Notes: a model not told the origin generated them from the letters alone. Counted from the stretch's first letter, positions 16,668 through 25,648 are shown. The stretch: 50,010 nt of DNA from Methanobacteriota archaeon (GCA_029547145.1 JAKPPV010000014.1:1-50010); one strand, 5' to 3'. Translations and numbers: made by a program.

Positions 16668-16716
16668 ATGTCCGTGTGCTTAATGGTAACACGGGTCAAA
16701 TAGTCCTGAAGGAGAG

Positions 16717-16742
16717 CGCGAGGGGGCTCTTCGCCCCTCGCG
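16717..16742 (+). other. Strong hairpin just upstream of the first PaaK-like gene
   Basis: A perfect 9-bp stem, CGCGAGGGG (16717-16725) with CCCCTCGCG (16734-16742), encloses an 8-nt loop. It ends 8 nt before the ATG at 16751. It could block ribosome access or act as a weak upstream terminator. No T-run follows. Confidence 0.5.
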
Positions 16743-16750
16743 ATCGGTGC

Positions 16751-18043
16751 ATGTACTGGGACGAGAGGCACGAGACGATGCGGCCGGAAGAGCTGGAGGC
16801 GCTCCAGATCCGCCGGCTGCGCGAGACGATCGAACGGGTCCGGCACGTCCCGTTCTACCGCGATCTCCTCGCGCATAAGGGCATTCGGACAGAGGAGATC
16901 AGGACGCTCGACGACGTGAAAAAGCTGCCGTTCACCAAGAAACAGGACCTGCGCGACGGCTATCCGTTCGGGTTCTTTGCCGTCCCCCTCTCGCAGGTGG
17001 TCCGGATCCACACCACCTCCGGCACGACGGGCAAGCCCACCGTGGTCGGGTACACGCGGGGGGACATCGACCGCTGGTCGGACCTCATCGCCCGGAACCT
17101 GACCATGATCGGTCTGACGGAGGACGACATCTTCCAGAACGCGGTCAACATGGGGATGTTCACCGGCGGGCTCGGTTTTCATTACGGGGCCGAGAAGGTC
17201 GGCATGACCGTCCTTCCGGCCGGCACGGGCAATACCCGCCGGCAGATCGAGATGATCGACGACTTCGGCGTGACCGCGATACACTGCACCCCGTCGTACG
17301 CGATGCACCTGGCCGAGGTGGCGGAGGAGATGGGGACCGATCTTTCCACGCTCAGGACCGGTATCTTCGGAGCGGAGCCATGGTCCGAGACGACCAGGGA
17401 TGACCTCGAGGACCGGCTCGGGGTGACCGCCTACGACAGCTACGGGCTCTCCGAGCTCTACGGCCCGGGTGTCGCGTTCGAGTGCCCCGAGCAGGACGGT
17501 CTGCACATCTGGCACGACAGCTACCTGGTCGAGATCATCGACCCCGCGACGGGTGAGCCGCTCGGTCCGGGGGAGCGCGGGGAACTGGTCGTGACACCAC
17601 TCGTCAAGGAGGCGATGCCCCTTCTCCGGTACCGGACGGGCGACATCACGATGCTCCTCGAGGACGACTGTCCCTGCGGCAGGACCCGCCGGATCGCCCG
17701 GTTCTCGGGCCGCGTCGACGATATGCTGATCATCCGCGGGATAAACGTCTTCCCCAGCCAGATAGAACATGTCCTGATGGCCCTCCCCGAGGTCGGTGAC
17801 CAGTTCATGGTATACGTCGACCGGAACGAGCACCACCTCGACGAGATGACGATCCACGTCGAGGTGAAGCGCCCGTACTTCTCGGGCGAGCTCGCCGACC
17901 TGGCCCGGCTCCAGCAGAAGATCGTGCGGACCCTCCGCGAGTCCCTCGAGCTTCGCACGGCCGTTCAGCTGGTCGAGCCCGGCAGCCTGCCGCGGTTCGA
18001 GGGGAAGGCCCGTCGGGTCGTCGACAGGAGGACCGCTGTATGA
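16751..18043 (+). CDS. Phenylacetate-CoA ligase-like AMP-forming enzyme 1
   Basis: The 430-residue protein is a PaaK-type adenylate-forming ligase, activating an aryl acid with ATP and CoA. It has the nucleotide-binding motif TTSGTTGKPTVVGYT, the acid-site segment YGLSELYGPG, and the C-terminal hinge and domain DDMLIIRGINVFPSQIE. In methanogens these ligases often sit beside indolepyruvate or other 2-oxoacid oxidoreductases and are thought to handle aryl acids in aromatic amino acid metabolism. Those partners are not in this window. The start MYWDERHE is chosen because it matches the family N-terminus. Its stop overlaps the start of a paralogue (ATGA), followed by an ACT-domain gene. Confidence 0.9.
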   Translation: MYWDERHETMRPEELEALQIRRLRETIERVRHVPFYRDLLAHKGIRTEEIRTLDDVKKLPFTKKQDLRDGYPFGFFAVPLSQVVRIHTTSGTTGKPTVVGYTRGDIDRWSDLIARNLTMIGLTEDDIFQNAVNMGMFTGGLGFHYGAEKVGMTVLPAGTGNTRRQIEMIDDFGVTAIHCTPSYAMHLAEVAEEMGTDLSTLRTGIFGAEPWSETTRDDLEDRLGVTAYDSYGLSELYGPGVAFECPEQDGLHIWHDSYLVEIIDPATGEPLGPGERGELVVTPLVKEAMPLLRYRTGDITMLLEDDCPCGRTRRIARFSGRVDDMLIIRGINVFPSQIEHVLMALPEVGDQFMVYVDRNEHHLDEMTIHVEVKRPYFSGELADLARLQQKIVRTLRESLELRTAVQLVEPGSLPRFEGKARRVVDRRTAV

Positions 18044-19341
18044 GTCACTGGAACCCCCGATTCGAGGAGATGCCGGCCCACGAGCTTGACCGGCTCCAGT
18101 ACCGACTGCTCAAGACCCTCGCCTACCGCCTCTACGCCTTCTCGCCGTTCTACCATGCCAGGATGCGCGATTCCGGTGTCCATCCCGACGATATCCGCAC
18201 CCTCGACGATGTCCGGAAGCTCCCGTTCATGTACAAGGGGGACCTCCGGGACAACTACCCGGACCGTCTGTTCACGGTGCCGCAGGAGGAACTGGTCCGC
18301 TACCACGTCTCTTCGGGGACCACCGGCAAGCCGACCGTGGTCGGATACACCGAGAAGGATGTCGATCTCTGGACCGAGTCCCTGGCCCGTGCCCTGACAT
18401 CGATCGGGCTCACGCGCGGGGACGTGATCCAGGTCAGCTACGGGTACGGCCTCTTCACGGGCGGGCTCGGGCTCCATTACGGGGCAGAACGGATCGGGGC
18501 GACCGTCCTGCCGACCTCGGTGGGAAATACCGAGCGGCAGATCGAGCTGATGCAGGACCTCGGGGCGACCGCGATCTGCTGCACCCCGTCGTACCTGCTT
18601 CACATCGGTGAGGTGGCGGAGCGGATGGGGATCAACCTCGGGCGCGACACCTCGCTCAAGGCCGGCATCCTGGGTGCCGAACCCTGGACCGAGGAGATGC
18701 GACGCCATATCCAGGCATGGCTCGGCATCAGGGCCTACGACATCTATGGCACGAGCGAGCTCTCGGGGCCGATGTTCACCGAGTGCGCCGAGCAGCGCGG
18801 CATCCACGTGTGGCGGGATCTCGCTCTGATCGAGGTGATCGATCCCGAGACGGGCGAGTCCCTCGTACCCGGTGAGAGGGGGGAGCTGGTGATCACGATG
18901 CTCCAGAAGGAGGCCCTGCCGATCTGCCGGTACCGGATCGGCGATCTCACCAGCGTCGTCGACGGGGAGTGCAGCTGCGGGAGGGCCCACCCGCGGATCG
19001 CACGTATCACGGGCCGGGTCGACGACATGCTGATCATCCGCGGGATCAACGTCTTCCCGAGCCAGGTCGAGCATGCGCTGCTCGGGCTCCCCGAGGTGGG
19101 GGAGCACTTCCAGATCGAGGTCGATCGGAAGGGAGCGCTCGACGACATGCTGGTCCGCGTGGAGGTCAGGAAGGAGGCCTTCTCGGACAAGATCGCAGAC
19201 CTGATGGCGATCCAGCGCCGGGTGGCCGAGCGGCTCAAGAGCGTGCTGAACGTCGCGGTGCGGGTCGAGCTCGTCGAGCCCGGTTCCCTGCCGCGGTTCG
19301 AAGGAAAGTCGAAACGTGTGATCGACAAGAGGGTGCTCTGA
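18040..19341 (+). CDS. Phenylacetate-CoA ligase-like AMP-forming enzyme 2
   Basis: This 433-residue paralogue lies directly after the first PaaK-like gene and starts within its stop codon (ATGA). It shares the motifs SSGTTGKPTVVGYT, YGTSELSGPM and DDMLIIRGINVFPSQVEHALL with its neighbour, so the pair arose by tandem duplication. Differences in the acid-binding segment (YGTSELSGPM against YGLSELYGPG) suggest different acid preferences. The ACT-domain gene begins at the last base of this gene, giving three translationally coupled genes. Confidence 0.9.
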   Translation: MSHWNPRFEEMPAHELDRLQYRLLKTLAYRLYAFSPFYHARMRDSGVHPDDIRTLDDVRKLPFMYKGDLRDNYPDRLFTVPQEELVRYHVSSGTTGKPTVVGYTEKDVDLWTESLARALTSIGLTRGDVIQVSYGYGLFTGGLGLHYGAERIGATVLPTSVGNTERQIELMQDLGATAICCTPSYLLHIGEVAERMGINLGRDTSLKAGILGAEPWTEEMRRHIQAWLGIRAYDIYGTSELSGPMFTECAEQRGIHVWRDLALIEVIDPETGESLVPGERGELVITMLQKEALPICRYRIGDLTSVVDGECSCGRAHPRIARITGRVDDMLIIRGINVFPSQVEHALLGLPEVGEHFQIEVDRKGALDDMLVRVEVRKEAFSDKIADLMAIQRRVAERLKSVLNVAVRVELVEPGSLPRFEGKSKRVIDKRVL

Positions 19342-19775
19342 TGGCAGAAAACGAGTTCATCATCCGGCAGATCTCGGTCTTCTCCGAGAACCGCCCCGGC
19401 CGTCTGGCCGCGATCGCCCACGCGCTCGAGGAGGAGCGTGTCAACATCTACGCGTTCTCGATCGCCGAGGCGAGCGGCTTCGGCGTCGTGAGGGCGCTGG
19501 TGGACCAGCCCGAGCGGGCACACGCCCGGCTGAGCAGGGACGGGTTCAATGTCGCCTTCACGGACGTGATCGCGGTGAGGATGCGGGACGAGCCCGGTGG
19601 TCTCTACGAGGTGGCGGCGATGCTCGGCGACGCCGGGATCAACATCGAGTACAGCTACGCCTACAGCGGTCCTGCGGGTGCCGTCCTGATCCTCCGGGTA
19701 GACCGCCCCGAGGAGGCGATCAACCGGATCAGGAGCGCCGGGAAGGAACTCCTCTCATCGGCGGCCTTCCACTAG
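19341..19775 (+). CDS. Tandem ACT-domain amino-acid-binding protein
   Basis: The 144-residue protein consists of two ACT domains: roughly 6-70 (ISVFSENRPGRLAAIAHALEEE) and 75-140 (VRMRDEPGGLYEVAAMLGDAGI). ACT domains bind amino acids and regulate enzymes. Stand-alone tandem ACT proteins next to phenylacetate-CoA ligases are a familiar arrangement in archaea and anaerobic bacteria. The ATG overlaps the preceding TGA by one base. A role as an aromatic-amino-acid sensor for the two ligases is a reasonable inference. Its 3' end overlaps the convergent Hps-RraA gene by 4 nt. Confidence 0.9.
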   Translation: MAENEFIIRQISVFSENRPGRLAAIAHALEEERVNIYAFSIAEASGFGVVRALVDQPERAHARLSRDGFNVAFTDVIAVRMRDEPGGLYEVAAMLGDAGINIEYSYAYSGPAGAVLILRVDRPEEAINRIRSAGKELLSSAAFH

Positions 19776-21064
19776 GTCCGCCTCTTCTCCCACTTCAACA
19801 GCTCCGAGACCGATGCCAGTGTCCCGCCGCGGCGGAGCTCCTCGCGGATCCGTTCCTCGGTCTTCCGCACCTCGACCGCCCGCCGCGCGACCTCGTAGGC
19901 CTTCTCCCGCGGCACCACCACGACCCCGCTCTCGTCGCCGACGATCCAGTCCCCGGGCCGCACGACCTGGCCGGCACACCGGATCTCCGCGTTGATCTCC
20001 CCGAACCCCTTCGGCTCTCCCGCGTTGGGACAGGTGCCCCTCGCGAAGAGGGGGAACTCCATCCGCCGGATATCATCGACGTCGCGGACGGCCCCGTCGA
20101 TCACCACCCCGGCGATCCCGCGGTTCCGGGCCGAGAGGGTGGCGAGCTCGCCCCACGGGGCGACGTGCGTCCCGCCATCGTTGTTGATCACGAGCACGTC
20201 CCCGGGGCGCGCCCGGTCGATCGCCTCGACCGGTTTTGCCCAGTCCCCAGCGAAGGTCTGGACCGTCACGGCCGGGCCGACGATCCGGAGGCCGGGAGAG
20301 AGGGGCACCATCCCGATCATCGCGCCGTGGCGGTGCATCGCATCGGTGACATGGGGCGCGGAGACCGTTTCCAGGAGCCGCCGGATCTCCTCCTCGAGCG
20401 GGACGGAGGTCTTCTGGATCCGCTTCGGCGCGGCGAGTGCCGCCTTTACCCGACGGGTGGACGCCTCCACGTCCCCCGAGCGTACAATCGTCCCACCGAC
20501 GATCACCACCGAGGCCCCGCTCGCCACGGCGTCCGCAGCAGTCCGTTCATCGAGCCCCCCCGCGACCGCGAGGGGGACCGTCACCTCGCCGGCCAGCCGT
20601 TCGATCAGCTCGACCGAGGTGCGGCCGATCATCTGCTGATCGATCCCGACGTGCGCGTTCAGGATGTCCACGCCGAGCTCCGCAAGGCGTCGGGCTCGCG
20701 GCAAAGGGTCGGCGACGTTGATCAGGTCCGCCATGATCCGTACCCCGTAGAGGCGTCCGGCGCGGAGGGCCTCCTCGATCACCGTGTCGTCGGCGTCGGC
20801 GAGGACGCAGACGATCGTGGCACCGGCCTTCGCGGCCATCTCGACCTCGAGCGTCCCCGTGTCCGCGACCTTCATGTCGGCGACGATCTCGTGACCTGGG
20901 AAGCGCTCGGCGAGTGCGCGGACCGCGGTCATCCCTTCGCTCTTGATCAGGGGCGTCCCGGCCTCGATCCAGTCGGCACCACCTGCCACCGCCTCCGCAG
21001 CGATCGCGAGGGCGCGTGGCAGTTCAAGAAGGTCGAGCGCGACCTGGAGGACGGGTGTACTCAT
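19772..21064 (-). CDS. Hexulose-6-phosphate synthase / RraA-like fusion
   Basis: From MSTPVLQVALDL the product is 430 residues. Residues ~1-210 form a hexulose-6-phosphate synthase barrel (WIEAGTPLIKSEG, IVADMKVADTG, NAHVGIDQQM). In methanogens this enzyme can run backwards, releasing formaldehyde and ribulose-5-phosphate from hexulose-6-phosphate to make pentoses. Residues ~225-430 are an RraA/HMG-aldolase-like domain (GPAVTVQTFAGDW, GDVLVINNDGG, GVVIDGAVRDVDDI, GDESGVVVVP). Annotations calling this half a ribonuclease regulator come from the E. coli name and are doubtful for archaea; a metal-dependent aldolase or decarboxylase is as likely. A longer in-frame extension upstream lacks conservation. 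Confidence 0.9.
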   Translation of the reverse strand: MSTPVLQVALDLLELPRALAIAAEAVAGGADWIEAGTPLIKSEGMTAVRALAERFPGHEIVADMKVADTGTLEVEMAAKAGATIVCVLADADDTVIEEALRAGRLYGVRIMADLINVADPLPRARRLAELGVDILNAHVGIDQQMIGRTSVELIERLAGEVTVPLAVAGGLDERTAADAVASGASVVIVGGTIVRSGDVEASTRRVKAALAAPKRIQKTSVPLEEEIRRLLETVSAPHVTDAMHRHGAMIGMVPLSPGLRIVGPAVTVQTFAGDWAKPVEAIDRARPGDVLVINNDGGTHVAPWGELATLSARNRGIAGVVIDGAVRDVDDIRRMEFPLFARGTCPNAGEPKGFGEINAEIRCAGQVVRPGDWIVGDESGVVVVPREKAYEVARRAVEVRKTEERIREELRRGGTLASVSELLKWEKRRT

Positions 21065-21328
21065 AGCGGTAGGGATGCGCACCCCCCTCCGATTAAGATT
21101 TCTCTGCTCTTCTCCCGCACGTTCCAGGCCAGGGACCGCCACGGGGGGTATCGCCCGTCCCGGTTCCTGCACTCCAATAGCGGCGTAAGCAGGATCCGGC
21201 CGTTCGAGGTGATGTCCGGCCCCTTCCCGGGCTTCGTGTGCGCGGCACGGCGTGGGCTGACGAGGGCGCGCCGCGATCGGAGCCCGTCCGAATCTATAAG
21301 TACTCTTCTACCTGACGAATCTGGAAGG
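21065..21328. other. Divergent promoter region between Hps-RraA and DUF475 genes
   Basis: This 264-nt interval separates two divergent genes. A TATA box for the plus-strand gene lies at 21293-21299. No gene is supported here. Confidence 0.5.
21293..21299 (+). promoter_or_regulatory. TATA box of the DUF475 gene
   Basis: TCTATAA lies about 32 nt before the ATG at 21329, so the message has at most a few leader bases. Confidence 0.5.
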
Positions 21329-22309
21329 ATGGATCTCCTCTCTGCCGTCCTGATCGTCCTCGGTCTCGTCCTCTTCGAGACGATCAGCAGCATCGACAAC
21401 GCGATCATCAACGCCGAGGTCCTCTCTACCATGGCCCACCGGGCCCGGCGCTGGTTCCTCGTCTACGGTCTCTTCATCGCTGTCTTCGTCGTCCGGGGGG
21501 TACTGCCCTGGTTGATCGTCTGGGTGGCAACGCCCGGACTCGGACCCCTCGAGGCACTGACCGCCACCTTCTCGAACGACCCCCGGGTGATCGAGGCGAT
21601 CGAGGAGTCGGCCCCGATCCTGCTCGCCGGTGGCGGGACGTTCCTCCTGTTCCTCTTTTTGCACTGGCTCTTCGTCGAGCCGAAGCATTTCGGCCTGAGG
21701 GGGGAGCGGTTCATCCTTCGCAAGGGGGTCTGGTTCTATGCCGTATCTTCGGTCGTTCTCCTCGTCATCGTCTGGCTCACGATGAACCGGGACCCTCTGA
21801 TGGCCTTCGGGGCGGTCGTCGGGTCCACCGCGTTCTTCATCGTCTCGGGGTTCCGGATGAACGCGGAGGCGGCGGAGAAGCAGCTCACCTCCGGTTCGCT
21901 CTCGGACTGGTCGAAGATCTTCTACCTCGAGATCATCGATGCAACCTTCTCGATCGACGGGGTCATCGGCGCCTTCGCCTTCACCCTCTCTGTCCCTCTG
22001 ATCCTGCTCGGCAACGGGATCGGGGCGTTCGTGGTCCGCGAGGTGACGATCCGCCACGTGGACCAGGTGAAGCGGTATCCGTTCCTGAAGAACGGCGCGA
22101 TGTACTCGATCGCGTTCCTGGGGATCATCATGCTCGTTGACAGTTTCGGGTACCATATCCCACCATGGGTCTCCCCGATCTTCACGTTCTGCATCGTCGG
22201 GTTCTTCCTCGTCAAGTCGATCCGCGCCGACGGGACCGAGATGGGAGACCTGGCCGCCGGATTGCCCGACCCCTTCTCGCTCGATGAGAGTCCGTCCCAG
22301 GACCGGTGA
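21329..22309 (+). CDS. DUF475/TerC-like polytopic membrane protein
   Basis: The 326-residue protein has about eight hydrophobic segments. Two acidic intramembrane motifs, FETISSIDNAIINAEVL near the N-terminus and LEIIDATFSIDGVIGAFAF near residue 200, are typical of the DUF475/TerC group in the LysE-like superfamily. Members are proposed metal-ion exporters or sensors (manganese, tellurite resistance). The Asp and Glu residues of both motifs are intact. The chosen start is supported by the TATA spacing. It is monocistronic here, and its substrate is unknown. Confidence 0.85.
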   Translation: MDLLSAVLIVLGLVLFETISSIDNAIINAEVLSTMAHRARRWFLVYGLFIAVFVVRGVLPWLIVWVATPGLGPLEALTATFSNDPRVIEAIEESAPILLAGGGTFLLFLFLHWLFVEPKHFGLRGERFILRKGVWFYAVSSVVLLVIVWLTMNRDPLMAFGAVVGSTAFFIVSGFRMNAEAAEKQLTSGSLSDWSKIFYLEIIDATFSIDGVIGAFAFTLSVPLILLGNGIGAFVVREVTIRHVDQVKRYPFLKNGAMYSIAFLGIIMLVDSFGYHIPPWVSPIFTFCIVGFFLVKSIRADGTEMGDLAAGLPDPFSLDESPSQDR

Positions 22310-22362
22310 AAACGGGATCGGGGTTCAATCCATCTTGCTGGGCGCCGTCGGAAGATCGGTAA

Positions 22363-22370
22363 ATTTTAAA
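22363..22370 (+). promoter_or_regulatory. TATA box of the cohesin-like surface protein gene
   Basis: ATTTTAAA lies about 29 nt before the ATG at 22396. No ribosome binding site follows, so the mRNA is probably leaderless. Confidence 0.5.
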
Positions 22371-22395
22371 TCAATAATCTCCCTAACTTCTCGCC

Positions 22396-23466
22396 ATGCA
22401 TCGATGGAAGGTGATGATGGCCCTGCTCCTCCTCACCCTCTGCGGGGTGCCCCCTGCAGGTGCAGCGGGAGTGGGAACGTTCTCGATAGAAGGCTCCACA
22501 ACCGGGTTCGGTGTCAATCAGTTCGGACTCGCGACCCTCTACCTGGACAGTACCTGGGATCCGCGGGCCGACGACGTCTTCCTCTACGTCACCTGGGACC
22601 CGAACGTGGTCCAGTATGTCAGCACCGACTGGAAGGTCGGCAACTCCAAGGCGGCGACGCTCACCAGCCCGGGGGAGCTCTTCCTCCAGTTCGCGGACTG
22701 GACCAACCAGTTCCCGAGTGGTCGTATCGCGATCGCGGACATCAACTTCAAGGGCCTGGCGCCAGGCAGGACGTCCCTCGATCTCCGCGTCGACCACGTC
22801 CGGTCCCATGTCGGGGCGAGCCCAACGAACTTCGTCGACCTGACCCCGTCCGCGATCACCACGAGCGGGTCGCTCACCGTCGGGGGGGAGGGTTCGGTGC
22901 CGACCACCCCTGTCCCCACGACCGCGACCCCCCTTCCCACCACCATGACGGTTCCCCCGACGGAGCCCCCCCTGACCCCCGGGACCTCGCTCCCCACTGC
23001 GATCTCGACGGAGGTGACGACACCGGTGACCGCCGTGCCGACCGAATCGACCACTCCGACGCCGTCTCCATCGGAGGTCCCCACATGGTCCGCTCCGACG
23101 TCCGTGCCATCATCCATCCCCATTGCCGGCGCCGGCGGCGGGAGCGAGGACTACACCGGGGTCCGTACCGCGACTCCGACGGTCAGGACGACGGTGACGG
23201 TCAACGCCACGACCGCGACTGCCACGCCGACCACCACGACGGAAAAAAAGGTCACGGAGGTGGTGACGGTGCCACCGACGGTCGCCACGACTCCTACGGA
23301 GGTGGAACCGGTGACCATGACGCCCCGTGAGACGGTTCCGCCGCCCCTCACCACGGTGCCCGCCACCATGCCTCCGACCACCGCCCCGACCCGGGCCGCT
23401 CCCGGTCTGCTGATCCCGCTCGCCGGGCTGCTCATCGCGCTCGCGACCGCCGGTTCGCGGCGATAA
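22396..23466 (+). CDS. Cohesin-like surface protein with Thr/Pro stalk and C-terminal anchor
   Basis: The 356-residue protein has a signal peptide (MHRWKVMMALLLLTLCG...AGA). A ~140-residue beta-rich domain follows, whose pattern (LATLYLDSTW, VFLYVTWDPNVVQYVST, GRIAIADINFKGLAPGRTSLDL) resembles the cohesin/dockerin-binding fold. A ~160-residue Thr/Pro/Ser-rich stalk and a C-terminal hydrophobic helix (LLIPLAGLLIALATA) ending in GSRR come last. This is the layout of a cell-surface protein with the stalk spanning the S-layer. No PGF-CTERM motif is seen before the helix. The cohesin assignment is by pattern only, and no dockerin partner is visible in the window. Confidence 0.78.
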   Translation: MHRWKVMMALLLLTLCGVPPAGAAGVGTFSIEGSTTGFGVNQFGLATLYLDSTWDPRADDVFLYVTWDPNVVQYVSTDWKVGNSKAATLTSPGELFLQFADWTNQFPSGRIAIADINFKGLAPGRTSLDLRVDHVRSHVGASPTNFVDLTPSAITTSGSLTVGGEGSVPTTPVPTTATPLPTTMTVPPTEPPLTPGTSLPTAISTEVTTPVTAVPTESTTPTPSPSEVPTWSAPTSVPSSIPIAGAGGGSEDYTGVRTATPTVRTTVTVNATTATATPTTTTEKKVTEVVTVPPTVATTPTEVEPVTMTPRETVPPPLTTVPATMPPTTAPTRAAPGLLIPLAGLLIALATAGSRR

Positions 23467-23481
23467 CTCCCTCTCCTTCTT

Positions 23482-23814
23482 TCAGCGCCGGACCGGGAGC
23501 CCCGATCGGCACCAGGACTCGAACCCCCCGGCGATGTTCATCACCCGTCGAAAGCCAACCTCGCGCATCATCTCCATCGCCTTGTGTCCCCGGATCCCCC
23601 GCCGGCAGTAGACCACGAAGGACCCCCCCGGGTCGAGTGCGGCGATCCGGGTGCGGAAGTCGGGGGCAAAGAAGTCGATGTTGACCGCGTCCGCAAGGTG
23701 CCCCTCGAGGAACTCGGCGGGGGTCCTGACATCGACGATCCGGCACCCTCCTTCGTTGATCGCCCGCCAGCACTCCTCCGGTGATGCGTCCCTGCACTGC
23801 TGCTCTCCTGTCAT
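23482..23814 (-). CDS. Single-domain rhodanese-like protein
   Basis: The 110-residue cytoplasmic protein is one rhodanese domain with CH2-A-like DVRTPAEFLEGHL, active-site Cys70 in the loop VVYCRRGIRGHKAM and the final GGFESWCRSGLPV. Such proteins carry sulfane sulfur, as thiosulfate or persulfide sulfurtransferases. The loop CRRGIRG is six residues after the Cys, the size of the sulfurtransferase type rather than the longer Cdc25 type. It is convergent with the surface protein gene. A GGAG element 8 nt upstream of the ATG supports this start. Confidence 0.9.
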   Translation of the reverse strand: MTGEQQCRDASPEECWRAINEGGCRIVDVRTPAEFLEGHLADAVNIDFFAPDFRTRIAALDPGGSFVVYCRRGIRGHKAMEMMREVGFRRVMNIAGGFESWCRSGLPVRR

Positions 23815-23978
23815 GTCGGCAACTCCGTGTATCGTACTTCGTCGTTGAGCGGATAATCGATCCGCACCCCTCCGGGTCCGGGTAGACCACTGTATTATTA
23901 TTAGCGTTCAGGCGGAACCTTATACGGCATTCCCGGACCGTCTGTCGGCCCTGGATCGCACGGAGCAGCAGAGCGGAC

Positions 23979-25484
23979 ATGACAGAACAGAACGTGCACG
24001 TCGCCTTCGACCCGATCCGGTGCGAGAAGGCAGATACCCTCCTCGAGCAGGGCGTCCCCTGCTACCCCCACGGGTTCGATCGGACAGCGACCGTCTCCGA
24101 GATCCGGGCGCGGTTCGAATCGATCGGCCATGAGCCTGCGACCGAACAGACGACCCTCGCCGGCCGGCTGTATACGGTCCGGAACCATGGCAGGACCGTC
24201 TTTGCCGATCTCGGCGATGAGACAGGACGGATCCAGCTCTACGTCCGGAAGAACGACCTGGGGGACGAGGTGTTTACAAGGTTTGTGGAGTACGTCGACC
24301 GGGGTGACATCATCGGCGTGACGGGCCGTCCGTTCCGGACCAGGGTGGGCGAGCTCTCGATCTGGGTCGACGGACTCTGTCTTCTCTGCAAGTCGCTCAC
24401 CGACCTGCCCGAGAAGTTCCACGGGTTGAAGGACACCGAGAAGCGGTACCGTCAGCGTTACCTGGATCTCGTGATGAACGACCGGGTACGGGAGACCTTC
24501 CGGGTCCGGAGCCGGATCGTCTCGTTCATCCGCTCGTTCCTCGCCGACCGTGGATTCCTCGAGTTCGAGACTCCGACCCTCCAGCCGGTCTACGGCGGGG
24601 CGAACGCGCGCCCGTTCACGACCCGTCACCACTACCTGGAGCAGACGCTCTTTCTCCGGATCGCCCCCGAGCTCTATCTGAAACGGCTCGTCGTCGGGGG
24701 CTTCGAGCGGGTCTTCGAGATCTCCAAGAACTTCCGGAACGAGGACATCGACTCGAGCCACAACCCCGAGTTCACGATGGTCGAGGTCTACGAGGCATAC
24801 CGGGACTACCACCAGATGATGGACCTCACCGAGGTCCTCATCAGCAGTCTCGTCGAGACTGTCAACGGATCGAACCTCCTGGTCTCTGGTGAGAAGACGC
24901 TCGACTTCTCCCGCCCCTGGAGGCGCATGACGATGGAGGACGCCGTCCGGGAGCTGGCCGGGATCGACGTCCTCTCCCGTTCCGTCGAGGAGCTCGGCCG
25001 GATCGCCGCCGAACACCGGATCCCCGACTGGTCTGCAGCCACGAACCAGCGTGAGTTCCTGGTCCTCTTCTTCGAGTTCTTCGTCGAGGACCGGCTCGTC
25101 CAGCCGACCTTTATCTACGACTTTCCGGTGGAGAACTCCCCGCTCGCGAAGAGGCACCGCGAGAAGGATGGCTTCACCGAACGGTTCGAGCTCTTCATCG
25201 ACGGGATGGAGCTGGCGAACGGTTTCTCGGAACTGAACGATCCGAGGGACCAGCTCGAACGCCTCCTCGCCCAGGACCGCCGGCGGCTCGAGGGAGACCT
25301 CGAGGCGCAGATGATCGACTACGACTTCATCAATGCCCTCGCCCTCGGGATGCCCCCGACGGGGGGCGTGGGGATCGGGATCGACCGTCTCGTGATGCTG
25401 CTGACCGGTCACACCTCGATCAAGGAGGTGATCCTCTTCCCCCAGATGAGGACCGCACCGGAGCCCGGGTCCGACCAGGAGTGA
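23979..25484 (+). CDS. lysS: Lysyl-tRNA synthetase, class II
   Basis: The 501-residue enzyme charges tRNA-Lys. It has an N-terminal OB-fold anticodon-binding domain (about 60-165) and a class II catalytic core. Motif 2 appears as [18 protein letters not shown] and motif 3 as [15 protein letters not shown]. The lysine pocket segment [13 protein letters not shown]-like appears as [12 protein letters not shown]. Euryarchaea often use the unrelated class I enzyme, so class II here indicates either replacement or coexistence. A TTATAC box near 23920 and a leader of about 30 nt precede the gene. Confidence 0.95.
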   Translation: MTEQNVHVAFDPIRCEKADTLLEQGVPCYPHGFDRTATVSEIRARFESIGHEPATEQTTLAGRLYTVRNHGRTVFADLGDETGRIQLYVRKNDLGDEVFTRFVEYVDRGDIIGVTGRPFRTRVGELSIWVDGLCLLCKSLTDLPEKFHGLKDTEKRYRQRYLDLVMNDRVRETFRVRSRIVSFIRSFLADRGFLEFETPTLQPVYGGANARPFTTRHHYLEQTLFLRIAPELYLKRLVVGGFERVFEISKNFRNEDIDSSHNPEFTMVEVYEAYRDYHQMMDLTEVLISSLVETVNGSNLLVSGEKTLDFSRPWRRMTMEDAVRELAGIDVLSRSVEELGRIAAEHRIPDWSAATNQREFLVLFFEFFVEDRLVQPTFIYDFPVENSPLAKRHREKDGFTERFELFIDGMELANGFSELNDPRDQLERLLAQDRRRLEGDLEAQMIDYDFINALALGMPPTGGVGIGIDRLVMLLTGHTSIKEVILFPQMRTAPEPGSDQE

Positions 25485-25640
25485 CGGGAGCGTCCTCCCC
25501 CTCCTCCGACCCGGTCCTCCGTCCGGTGGATCACCCCCGGGGTCGTCTTTCACATCCCTTCCCGATCGTCACGCCGCGTCGTGGGGATGTCGTTCCTGGT
25601 CAATCCCGTATCCTGCCCGGCGTCCGTTTCATCGGATGGA

Positions 25641-25648
25641 TTTATCTA
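25641..25648 (+). promoter_or_regulatory. TATA box of the superoxide dismutase gene
   Basis: TTTATCTA predicts a start near 25670 and a leader of about 38 nt that includes the AGGTGATT ribosome binding site at 25696-25703. Confidence 0.45.

Noticed and set aside
20165-21328. A long N-terminal extension of the DUF475 protein
   Set aside because: It runs antisense through Hps-RraA and is low-complexity. The TATA box and hydrophobic start support 21329.
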